Shown piece by piece: positions 45,380-52,783 of a DNA stretch of 64,000 bases. A model generated the notes under the pieces. It was not told the origin of the DNA and did no database searches. It worked only from the letters and a program-made list of their open reading frames with translations. The stretch is from Blautia coccoides. Its GTDB lineage: Bacteria; Bacillota; Clostridia; Lachnospirales; Lachnospiraceae. The stretch covers positions 933,001-997,000 of the forward strand of contig NZ_CP136422.1 of the NCBI RefSeq assembly GCF_034355335.1, written 5' to 3'. The translations under genes and the position numbers were made by a program. Position 1 is the first letter of the stretch. Every line of letters begins with the position of its first letter.

Positions 45380-46030
45380 ATGGAAAATACATATATTACC
45401 ACAATTTCCATGCAGGGAGCCGGTCAGCTACATAAGGTACTATATCATCCCGAAGGGTTTGAATTGCAGGGGAATATAGAAACCAGTTTTCCTATCATTC
45501 CGGTCATAAAAGAGCATATGGATGAGATGGGGAGGATGAAAATCATAGCTGTTACCATAGAGAATGAAGATGTCAATCGTAATTATGAACGTTTTCTTCA
45601 AGAGCTTTCCGAAATCGGGATCAATGAGAAGGTTGTAAAAAAAGTATTGATTCGGGAGGAGATCAGTAAAAAGGTACAGTTTGAATTAATGATGAGACTG
45701 CTAAATGAGGTGTCGGAGGATTCCCATATCTATATGTGTATTACATATGGATTAAAGCCTACATCGGTTCTTATGACATTTATGACGATTTTGCTGCCAA
45801 TGCTAAAATCTAATTGTGTTATTCAGGGTTTATATTATGGGCAGTTCCCCAGACGTAATAAAGAAGGATTATATGACAAAGCGAAACTTTGTGATTTGAC
45901 AGAACTTATCTATCTGCAGCAGAAAGCACAACAAATGGAAAACATGGATATCAGTGACCCGGAGGCTTTTTTCCTGCATATGCTCCATGAAGAAGCAGAA
46001 CGTGTCAAGCTGTCAAATGAAACAGAATGA
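45380..46030 (+). CDS. Stand-alone CARF protein
   Basis: 216 residues from the ATG at 45380 (AGGGGAGGAT upstream). It looks like a single TM1812/Csx1-type CARF fold: MCITYGLKPTSVLMTFMTIL corresponds to the ligand-site strand and helix, and LYYGQFP follows. No HEPN, nuclease or HTH domain is present; only a short helical tail remains. CARF-only proteins may be ring nucleases that destroy the second messenger, or binding proteins. Last gene of the operon, directly before a hairpin split by an IS256 element. Confidence 0.7.
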   Translation: MENTYITTISMQGAGQLHKVLYHPEGFELQGNIETSFPIIPVIKEHMDEMGRMKIIAVTIENEDVNRNYERFLQELSEIGINEKVVKKVLIREEISKKVQFELMMRLLNEVSEDSHIYMCITYGLKPTSVLMTFMTILLPMLKSNCVIQGLYYGQFPRRNKEGLYDKAKLCDLTELIYLQQKAQQMENMDISDPEAFFLHMLHEEAERVKLSNETE

Positions 46031-46066
46031 GTAAAATAAAGGGCTGATATAGGAAGAAAAGTGTAT

Positions 46067-46081
46067 GGCCGCTCTCACTGC
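46067..46081. terminator. Left arm of the cas-operon terminator hairpin, split by IS256
   Basis: GGCCGCTCTCACTGC is complementary (14 of 15) to 47591-47605. Without the insertion the two arms are 17 nt apart and form a strong hairpin between the cas operon (+) and the kinase operon (-). Confidence 0.6.
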
Positions 46082-46087
46082 TGATTG

Positions 46088-46096
46088 TATTTTAAG
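46088..46096. repeat. Target-site duplication, left copy
   Basis: TATTTTAAG, repeated exactly at 47580-47588 on the other side of the IS256 element. Nine bases (8-9 is usual for IS256). Confidence 0.85.
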
Positions 46097-47579
46097 AGGG
46101 TATGAAGAAAAGTCTGTAAATAGGATTCTTCTATGATAAGACTTGGTGGAATGCTTAGAAATTAGGTATTCCACCTTTGTTTTATATATACCATCCAGAG
46201 GATGGCATGTCAATAGCAGGCGGCTTTTCCGCCTGTTTTAACCAAACTGTTTTTTATTCTGGAAGCCGTCCCTCATACATAATACTCAGTTCACCGTAGA
46301 CCTGGCCCCAGTTCCGGATGGTGGTAGTCCACCTTTTTGTTGCTTCAAAAGTGGCTAGATACAGGGCTTTCAGCAGCGCTGTATCGCTCGGAAATACACT
46401 TCTCTGCTGGTTTAATTTCCGATACGTGGAATTCAGGGATTCTATGGCATTGGTCGTGTATATGACCTTCCGGACATCTGCTGAAAACTTGAAGATCGGA
46501 GAAATAGAATCCCAGTTATCCTTCCAGCGTTTCATGGAATTCGGATATTTTGGTGTCCATTTCTCTGTTACCCTCTCAAGGGCTGCCAGAGCTTTCTTTT
46601 CGTCTGGCGCCTGATAGATTGTCTTCAGATCCGTTGCAAAAGCCTTCCTGTCTTTATCCGGAACATATTTCAGGGTATTTCTTACTTGATGGACAATACA
46701 GCGTTGATATTCTGTTTTGGGGAAGGCAGCCGCAATGGCTTCTTTGATCCCGGCCAGACCGTCGGCACAAAGGATCAGGATGTCTTTTACACCCCGGTTT
46801 TTTAATTCATTCAGAACAGAAAGCCAATATTTAGAGCTTTCATTATCTCCAACCTGAATGGTAAGGACTTCCTTTTTTCCTTCCGTATTGATCCCCAGGA
46901 TCACATATGCCGCTAGTTTGCGGATCACCCCGTTATCCCGGACAGAATAGTGGATCGCATCGATAAAAAGGATCGGATATATTTCATCTAAGGGTCGGTT
47001 CTGCCAGTCTTCGATCTGAGGAAGGATCTTATCTGTTACATCAGAAATAAATCCTTCCGAAGTTTCAAAGCCGTAAATATCTTCGATCGTTTCAGAAATC
47101 TGTCTGGTGGTCATCCCTTTGGCGTACATGGAAATGATCTTCTGATCAATATCTGAAATATCTTTCTGACGTTTTTTACGACCTGAGGCTGAAAAGTGGA
47201 TTTGCGATCCTGAGGGACCTCAATCTCCATGGTGCCATAACTGCTGTTTACGCGTTTGCGTTTGTAGCCATTTCTGTAATCCTCGTTATCAGAGCGTTCA
47301 GATTTTTCATATCCCAGATGATCCTCCATTTCTGCTTCCATCATTTCTTTGATCGTTCCACCCAGAAGATCTTTCAGAGCATCCTGAATATCTTCAGCTG
47401 TCTGAATATCGTATTCTTCCAGGAGCTGATGGATAATGTTACGTTTTCCTTCTGTCATTTGTACCCGATGTACAGGTTTCTTCTCTCTTGCCATAATAAA
47501 AGGCCCTCCTATGATTATTTTGATTTTATCATAGAAGAACCCTTCAATCACATATTTACAGAAAAAGTTTCACACTCCC
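46097..47579 (-). mobile_element. IS256-family insertion sequence
   Basis: A 1483-bp element bounded by the 9-bp duplication TATTTTAAG. Its ends are imperfect inverted repeats sharing TCTGTAAATA and TTCTTCTATGATAA; the low-coordinate end is about 9 nt shorter between these blocks. It carries a mutator-type transposase on the minus strand and a hairpin (GGTGGAAT with ATTCCACC near 46143-46172) after the gene. It is inserted in the loop of the hairpin after the cas operon. Confidence 0.9.
46254..47551 (-). pseudogene. IS256 transposase with a frame break (frameshifted or recoded)
   Basis: Two frames together give the usual ~410-residue mutator transposase. The first (47551-47111) covers the N-terminal part to QPQVVK; the second covers the rest from about 47171, with the DDE core (IDAIHYSVRD, LCADGLAGI, TTNAIESLN). 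The break is at 47171-47177, where the minus strand reads A-AAA-AAC: restoring one A, or a -1 slip on this heptamer, joins the frames exactly. A one-base deletion is the simpler reading as IS256 normally has one frame; programmed frameshifting is possible. Confidence 0.85.
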
Positions 47580-47588
47580 TATTTTAAG
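47580..47588. repeat. Target-site duplication, right copy
   Basis: TATTTTAAG, identical to 46088-46096. Confidence 0.85.
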
Positions 47589-47590
47589 CG

Positions 47591-47605
47591 GCAGCGAGAG
47601 CGGCC
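47591..47605. terminator. Right arm of the split hairpin
   Basis: GCAGCGAGAGCGGCC, partner of 46067-46081. It lies just after the 3' end of the minus-strand kinase gene, so the intact hairpin may have served both operons. Confidence 0.6.
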
Positions 47606-47654
47606 CTTATGGTTCAATGATGCGTATGTCCTATATTCTGATTTCCCCATTGTT

Positions 47655-48698
47655 TCAGGCTGAAGGAAACGCCAAAACAAATTCACTTCCCTGACCCTCC
47701 CTGCTGTTCACACGGACAAAACCATCGCACAGATTGCATACATGCTGGACAAGACTCAGTCCGATCCCATAGCCGTCCTTGTTCAATTCCCTGATTTGAT
47801 AACCGTGTTCAAATATCAGTTCTGCCTCTTCCTCACTCATTCCCATACCGTGATCCCGTATATGGAGCAAAACACTGTCATGCTGCTGTTCCAGGGCTAC
47901 ATGGATCAAGCTTCCGCCGCCGTATTTGACGGCGCTGTCCAGCAGGTTGTCAACGGCCCGACGCAGCCATTGTTCTTTGCCTAAAATATCATAGGAGGCA
48001 TCTTCATCAAAGCAGAAGGTGAGGTTGGGATAAACGTCTCGATAAGTATCACATTCTTCCGCCGCGATCAGAGCCAGGTCCACCATCTCACGGCTTGCGT
48101 CTCGATGTGCAGAGATAGTCAGGATATCATCTACGGATTGAGCCAGTGTCCCAATATCCCGTATCAGCAGGGAATCAGAGGACTCATCCAGGCGGGATTT
48201 GATGAGCATGATCAGATTTTTTTGCTCGTGGGCAATGAAGGAATGGAGACGCTGCTGGTCCTTTTCATACGCGGAGAGCCGTGTATGGATGTTCTGATAC
48301 TCCTCCTTTAGATCCGTTTCCCGGATGCGCTCAGGCTCCGATTCAGATAGATCCCGCAAATCACTGGCAATGATCCTATTATGCCTGCGCTCCAATGCGC
48401 GGATACAAAGCAGCAGCACACTGGAAAACAAAAGGACCAGCAGGCAGACAGCGGTGATGAGTAAGGGCAGATAGCGGAAGAATGCAGAGCGGAAGTAATC
48501 GTGCAGCTCCGTTGAGGTGATGGAACTGTTCAGGACAACCTGTCCGCTCTGCGGGGCATAGAACAGGGTTTCCGGCAGCCCGCTGGTATCTGCGCTTGAA
48601 TTGCGAACAAACAGATAGAAGCATACAATAATGCTAAGACTTAGCAGAATGGTATATCCGGCGATCAAAAACCAGGTTTGCTTTTTTATTCCAGACAC
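47655..48698 (-). CDS. Sensor histidine kinase
   Basis: 347 residues: two membrane segments (about 9-30 and 72-97) around a short extracellular loop, a linker, a phosphoacceptor helix with FIAHEQKNLI (His about 152), and an HATPase domain with NLLDSAVKYGGGS, DHGMGMS and GYGIGLSLVQHVC. The N-box has Ser where Asn is usual (DNLLDS); activity should be retained but this is worth noting. The start overlaps the response-regulator stop by 13 bp. It probably controls the divergent ABC/redox operon. Confidence 0.9.
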   Translation of the reverse strand: MSGIKKQTWFLIAGYTILLSLSIIVCFYLFVRNSSADTSGLPETLFYAPQSGQVVLNSSITSTELHDYFRSAFFRYLPLLITAVCLLVLLFSSVLLLCIRALERRHNRIIASDLRDLSESEPERIRETDLKEEYQNIHTRLSAYEKDQQRLHSFIAHEQKNLIMLIKSRLDESSDSLLIRDIGTLAQSVDDILTISAHRDASREMVDLALIAAEECDTYRDVYPNLTFCFDEDASYDILGKEQWLRRAVDNLLDSAVKYGGGSLIHVALEQQHDSVLLHIRDHGMGMSEEEAELIFEHGYQIRELNKDGYGIGLSLVQHVCNLCDGFVRVNSREGQGSEFVLAFPSA

Positions 48699-49354
48699 AG
48701 GTAATACCCCTTTCCTTTTTCGTTGCGCAGGATTGACGTGTCTCCTATTTTGAGTTTCTTCTTGATATTGGCCATATGGACCCGGATGACTCCGGAAAAG
48801 GGGTCAAAGTTCTCATCATAGACATGCTCTGCCAGTTCCTCATTGGAAACAATACGCGGATGGCAGCTTGCCAGGTATTCTAAGATATCAAATTCTTTTG
48901 CGGAGAGAGGAATCTCCCGTCCGTCCAGCGTTACCCGCCGGGTGGCCGGATCCAGAGACAGTCCTTTGATAAGGATTATGGGGTTCGCCCGTCCCCGGAA
49001 ACGGCGGATCACTGCCTGGATACGGGCATCCAGCTCTGTGAATTCAAAGGGCTTTGTGATATAGTCGTCGCTGCCAAGCTGCAGACCTTTGACCCGTTGT
49101 TCCAGCTCGCCCCGGGCGGTCACAATGAGCACAGGTGCCGTAATACCCCGGCTCCGCCAGTCTTCCAGCAGTTCAAAGCCATCTCTGTCCGGCAGGTTCA
49201 AATCCAGCAGGACCGCATCATAATCGTTATCGGAAGCCTTCAAGTCTCCACTTTCTCCATCATTAGCCACATCACATACATATCCAAATCCCGACAGCTT
49301 CTCCTTCATCAAATCTGCCAGTTCGGTATTGTCTTCAATTATCAATAAACGCAC
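48686..49354 (-). CDS. OmpR-family response regulator
   Basis: 222 residues from the GTG at 49354, chosen because AGGTGAGC lies just upstream and it gives the family-standard start VRLLIIEDN; the frame runs on to 49462 without a site. Receiver domain with phospho-Asp in AVLLDLNLPDRDGF, the switch Thr in VLIVTARG and Lys in YITKPFEF; C-terminal winged helix (about 125-222, ILEYLASCHPRIVSNEELAEHV). It is followed by its kinase and divergent from an ABC transporter gene with a matching promoter motif. Confidence 0.93.
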   Translation of the reverse strand: MRLLIIEDNTELADLMKEKLSGFGYVCDVANDGESGDLKASDNDYDAVLLDLNLPDRDGFELLEDWRSRGITAPVLIVTARGELEQRVKGLQLGSDDYITKPFEFTELDARIQAVIRRFRGRANPIILIKGLSLDPATRRVTLDGREIPLSAKEFDILEYLASCHPRIVSNEELAEHVYDENFDPFSGVIRVHMANIKKKLKIGDTSILRNEKGKGYYLCLE

Positions 49355-49388
49355 TGCGCTCACCTGCCATTCTAAATTATATTTATAT

Positions 49389-49406
49389 AGTATACCACAG
49401 GCAGTG
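49389..49406 (-). promoter_or_regulatory. Extended -10 promoter/operator for the two-component genes
   Basis: On the minus strand CACTGCCTGTGGTATACT contains TGnTATACT, an extended -10, 35 bp before the response-regulator start. The same 18-mer (17 of 18) lies inverted at 49460-49477. Confidence 0.55.
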
Positions 49407-49459
49407 ACTGTACAAAACAAAAATATAATTTCGAAAATCCGGTCTTGCCGCAGAATTAA

Positions 49460-49477
49460 CACTGCCTGTGCTATACT
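49460..49477 (+). promoter_or_regulatory. Extended -10 promoter/operator for the ABC operon
   Basis: CACTGCCTGTGCTATACT, with TGCTATACT as an extended -10, lies 58 bp before the permease start. It mirrors the site at 49389, suggesting one regulator, probably the adjacent response regulator, binds both. Confidence 0.55.
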
Positions 49478-49484
49478 GGGAAAA

Positions 49485-49520
49485 ATCCTAAAAGAAGTCC
49501 TAAAAGAAATCCTAAAAGAA
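49485..49520 (+). repeat. Three tandem 12-nt repeats before the ABC permease
   Basis: RTCCTAAAAGAA is repeated three times and runs straight into the ATG at 49521. The repeats lie in the presumed leader between promoter and gene. Confidence 0.8.
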
Positions 49521-49535
49521 ATGAGAGAACATTTT

Positions 49536-50912
49536 ATGTATATTTTAAAAAACGCTTTTCAAAATCTATACAGAAATGCAGGGCGGAATCTGCTGGCAGC
49601 GGGAATTTTTTTACTAGTCATAACTATGAGCTGTGTGGCCCTGGTGGTCTACAACGATGCAGATGCTATCGCAAGGCAGTACAAGAACCGGTTGAGTACG
49701 GAAGTTCTCCTGAACGTAGATGAAAGGAAGGTCAGTGAAGCATGGGAAAAAGATGAAACATTTAGAAAGCCTGAGCTTACCGATGAACTGATCCGAAAAA
49801 TGGCTGCTTCCAAGTATTTGAAAAAAACTGTGTACAGCGTTCAGATGGAGGCTGTGGCAGATGAGCTGAAATCCTCCACACCGATCGACTACGGTGATAT
49901 GGAGATACAGCGGGCAGGCGAAGAACCTGCAAAGACCCGTATCCCACAGTATACGCTCAGTGGGTACGAGGATGTAAGCCAGGCTGAGCTGTTCCAAAGC
50001 GGACAGGCAAAACTTGCGGGGGAAGGGGATTTCCCCACGGCAGATAATGAATGCCTGATCTCCGACACGCTGGCAGAGATGAACGGACTGAAACCCGGCG
50101 ACACTTTCCGGGCAAAAAGTATCTATTACACTGACAAGCAGGGGAATCCCCTGGAAGAGATGACGCTTAAAGTTAGCGGAATTTATCATCAGGAATACAG
50201 TGAGGGAGAGATGGACAGCGATAATGAAATCTTTACCTGCTATAAACTTCTGACTGACCCCTACTATACTTACGAGCCTGTATTTTTTACGGATTTTTTC
50301 CTGAAAAACCCCAGGGATCTGGATGCCTTTGCCCGGGAAGCCTATGCTGCCGGTCTCTCCGAATATTACAGTCTGAGCACGGACACGGTTGCCTACGACG
50401 CTTTTGTGAAACCCATTGAGCAGATGTGCGTGATCTCCATGATCTTCTTGTGGGTAGTCCTGGTGCTGGGGGCTGCGATTCTGCTTATTCTCTCCTCGTT
50501 AGTAGTGAGAGAGCGGAAATACGAGATTGGCGTTTTGCGTGCCATGGGCATGAAAAAGAGTAAAGTTGCAGCGCAGCTGGTCTTGGAATCTGCACTTATC
50601 ATGGCAGTCTGCTTGTTCCTCGGCATTGCTCTGGGCAGTCTGCTGGTCCAGCCGGTCACCGATATGCTGTTGGCAGACCAGATGTCCCGGACTTTGAGCG
50701 GGCCGGCCCTTGCCAGCGGTATGGGCGGTGCATCTTTTGGAGGGCTGGCTACGGATAATAGGCCGATCGCTCACATTAGTGCAGCGCTGAGTTTTACCAC
50801 TATCACGGAGCTTGTGGGTATTGCCTTGATCCTGACAGTGATAGCGGGGGCAGCCAGCGCGGGCTTCGCAATGAAGTATGAGCCTATGCGCATTCTGCGT
50901 CAGCGAAATTGA
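49536..50912 (+). CDS. FtsX/MacB-like ABC transporter permease
   Basis: 458 residues from ATG 49536 (GAGAG 8 nt upstream); ATG 49521 in the same frame is an alternative. Typical layout: one N-terminal membrane segment (about 18-38), a large extracellular MacB-type domain (about 40-285, with ECLISDTLAEMNGLKPGD), then three C-terminal segments (about 295-320, 350-380, 425-450) with the RERKYEIGVLRAMGMKKSKV cytosolic loop. Such transporters act mechanically or export lipids or peptides rather than importing. The ATPase follows 16 bp downstream. Confidence 0.9.
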   Translation: MYILKNAFQNLYRNAGRNLLAAGIFLLVITMSCVALVVYNDADAIARQYKNRLSTEVLLNVDERKVSEAWEKDETFRKPELTDELIRKMAASKYLKKTVYSVQMEAVADELKSSTPIDYGDMEIQRAGEEPAKTRIPQYTLSGYEDVSQAELFQSGQAKLAGEGDFPTADNECLISDTLAEMNGLKPGDTFRAKSIYYTDKQGNPLEEMTLKVSGIYHQEYSEGEMDSDNEIFTCYKLLTDPYYTYEPVFFTDFFLKNPRDLDAFAREAYAAGLSEYYSLSTDTVAYDAFVKPIEQMCVISMIFLWVVLVLGAAILLILSSLVVRERKYEIGVLRAMGMKKSKVAAQLVLESALIMAVCLFLGIALGSLLVQPVTDMLLADQMSRTLSGPALASGMGGASFGGLATDNRPIAHISAALSFTTITELVGIALILTVIAGAASAGFAMKYEPMRILRQRN

Positions 50913-50928
50913 TAGGGAGGAAGTCAAC

Positions 50929-51612
50929 ATGGCTGTTTTATCACTTAAAAACGTGGGATATACCTATGAAAAAACCACAAAGCCGGTATTTCAGGGATTA
51001 AATGCTGAGTTTGAGCCGGGCAGGCTCTACTGTATTGTGGGAAGATCCGGAGCGGGGAAAACTTCCCTGCTCTCCCTTTTAGCCGGACTTGATATCTGTA
51101 CGGAGGGAGCCATCCTGTATGAGGGCGAAGATCTGCGTGAGCTGGACAGGGACCGGTACCGCGCCGAAAAAATAGGCGTTATATTCCAGAGCTATAACCT
51201 TTTGTTAAATAAGACTGCATTGGAGAACATTGAGCTTTCTATGTCCATCAGCGGGGTCTGTCATAAAGACAACCGTACCTATGCACTGGCTCTTCTGGAA
51301 AGCGTGGGTATCGACCGGGAGACGGCAGGGCGCCGTGTGCTGGGGCTTTCAGGAGGAGAACAGCAGCGGGTGGGCATTGCCCGTGCCCTGTCCCACGAGC
51401 CTAATCTGCTGCTGGCGGATGAGCCAAGCGGTAATCTGGACCGGGAGACAGAGCGGGATGTGATAAATATCCTGGTGGATCTGGCCCATGTGCAGAATAA
51501 ATGCGTGATCATCGTGACGCATTCCTATAAGATTACCAGCTTTGCGGATGAGATTTGGGGACTGAACAAAGGCGGCCGCCTGGTTTACATGGGGAAGGGA
51601 GGTGAGGCCTGA
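50929..51612 (+). CDS. ABC transporter ATP-binding protein (LolD/MacB type)
   Basis: 227 residues from the ATG at 50929 (GGGAGG upstream). Walker [10 protein letters not shown], signature [15 protein letters not shown], Walker [13 protein letters not shown], and the His of the switch in VTHSYK are all present. It should power the preceding MacB-like permease. Its stop codon overlaps the start of the 48-residue CXXC gene (TGATG). Confidence 0.95.
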   Translation: MAVLSLKNVGYTYEKTTKPVFQGLNAEFEPGRLYCIVGRSGAGKTSLLSLLAGLDICTEGAILYEGEDLRELDRDRYRAEKIGVIFQSYNLLLNKTALENIELSMSISGVCHKDNRTYALALLESVGIDRETAGRRVLGLSGGEQQRVGIARALSHEPNLLLADEPSGNLDRETERDVINILVDLAHVQNKCVIIVTHSYKITSFADEIWGLNKGGRLVYMGKGGEA

Positions 51613-51758
51613 TGACAGAAAGAAGAAGACAATACATGGGCATCGCCTGCTTTGCCCTGGGTCTGGTATCTGTGGTGTTCGGACTACTCCGGGAGGAGCA
51701 TTTGACGGTACTTAAAAAAGCGGCGGCGATCTGCCTGGAATGTATTGGGATCGGTTAG
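51612..51758 (+). CDS. Small CXXC protein (CD1871A-like)
   Basis: 48 residues starting at the TGATG overlap with the ABC ATPase gene. It has a basic N-terminus (TERRRQ), one hydrophobic segment (about 9-25, GIACFALGLVSVVFGLL), and a C-terminal CLEC pair (residues 41-44). This matches the short CD1871A-type CXXC proteins found next to 4Fe-4S membrane proteins in clostridia. Function is unknown; a membrane thiol relay to the downstream ferredoxin protein and TlpA lipoprotein is an inference. Confidence 0.75.
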   Translation: MTERRRQYMGIACFALGLVSVVFGLLREEHLTVLKKAAAICLECIGIG

Positions 51759-51767
51759 GAGAAACAT

Positions 51768-52739
51768 ATGAAAAATAAAAAAGTTACAAAAAAAGCAGCA
51801 AACAAGCGGCCGAAAAAAGGCATCCGCCTTTGGGTGCAAATCCTATTTGCCGCGTTGACAAACGGCTATGTGAATGGTTTTATCCAGTCAAAGATCTATA
51901 CGGGGCCCACAAAAGCGCTGTGTGTGCCGGGGCTTAACTGCTATTCCTGTCCCGGTGCCCTGGGAGCCTGTCCCATTGGTTCCCTTCAGGCAGTCATCGG
52001 CAGCCGTAACTACCAGTTTTCTTTTTATATCATTGGTTTTTTAATGGCTGTTGGAGCTTTGATCGGACGAGTAGTCTGCGGTTTCCTCTGTCCCTTTGGA
52101 CTGGTCCAGGATCTGCTGCATAAGATCCTGGTGCCAAAGATAAAAAAGCTGCCGGGGGAAAAATACCTGAGGTATCTCAAATATGTCATTCTTGCGGTGT
52201 TCGTCCTGCTGCTGCCCATGTTCGCGGTGAACATCATCGGCCAGGGAGACCCCTGGTTCTGCAAATGGATCTGTCCATCAGGCACCTTGCTGGGAGGCAT
52301 TCCCCTGGTAGCGGGAAATCCCGACCTGCAGGCTGCCGTTGGCTGGCTGTTTGACTGGAAGGTCTTTCTGCTGTCATCCATCCTGGTGCTTTCCATGTTC
52401 AGCTACCGGCCTTTTTGTAAGTTCCTCTGCCCACTGGGCGCGGTCTATGGCGTATTTAACCCCATCTCGCTCTACCATTTGCGTCTGGATGAGGAGAAAT
52501 GCGTGGATTGCGGCATCTGCAAAGAGATCTGCAAGATGGGCATTGATCCCCGGAAGACGCCAAACAGTCCCGAATGCATCCGCTGTGGAGACTGTGTCCG
52601 GGCATGTCCCAAAGGGGCTTTTGCCAAAGGCTTTGGCATTGGTAAAAAAGCAGCGGCGTCATCCTGTACAGGTTCATGTGCTTCCTGCACTGAGTCATGT
52701 GCCGGAAACTCTGTTCCAAAAGAAGGACATAAAAACTGA
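51768..52739 (+). CDS. NapH/CcoG-like 4Fe-4S membrane protein
   Basis: 323 residues with about four or five membrane segments. Cytosolic loop CYSCPGALGACPIGSLQ near the N-terminus, membrane-edge motifs CGFLCPFGLVQD and CKFLCPLGAVYG, then two ferredoxin clusters (CVDCGICKEICKMG and CIRCGDCVRACPKG) and a Cys-rich tail (CTGSCASCTESC). Proteins of this kind pass low-potential electrons from the cytosol to the membrane. Here the likely acceptor is the following TlpA-type lipoprotein, so the pair may supply reducing power outside the cell membrane. Confidence 0.9.
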   Translation: MKNKKVTKKAANKRPKKGIRLWVQILFAALTNGYVNGFIQSKIYTGPTKALCVPGLNCYSCPGALGACPIGSLQAVIGSRNYQFSFYIIGFLMAVGALIGRVVCGFLCPFGLVQDLLHKILVPKIKKLPGEKYLRYLKYVILAVFVLLLPMFAVNIIGQGDPWFCKWICPSGTLLGGIPLVAGNPDLQAAVGWLFDWKVFLLSSILVLSMFSYRPFCKFLCPLGAVYGVFNPISLYHLRLDEEKCVDCGICKEICKMGIDPRKTPNSPECIRCGDCVRACPKGAFAKGFGIGKKAAASSCTGSCASCTESCAGNSVPKEGHKN

Positions 52740-52783
52740 CACTTATAAACATATATTTTGAACAATAGAAAGGATAAAATAAA

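Noticed and set aside
46217..46235. Hairpin CAGGCGG-cttt-CCGCCTG as the cas-operon terminator
   Set aside because: It lies inside the IS256 element and so came with it; the native hairpin is the split one at 46067 and 47591.
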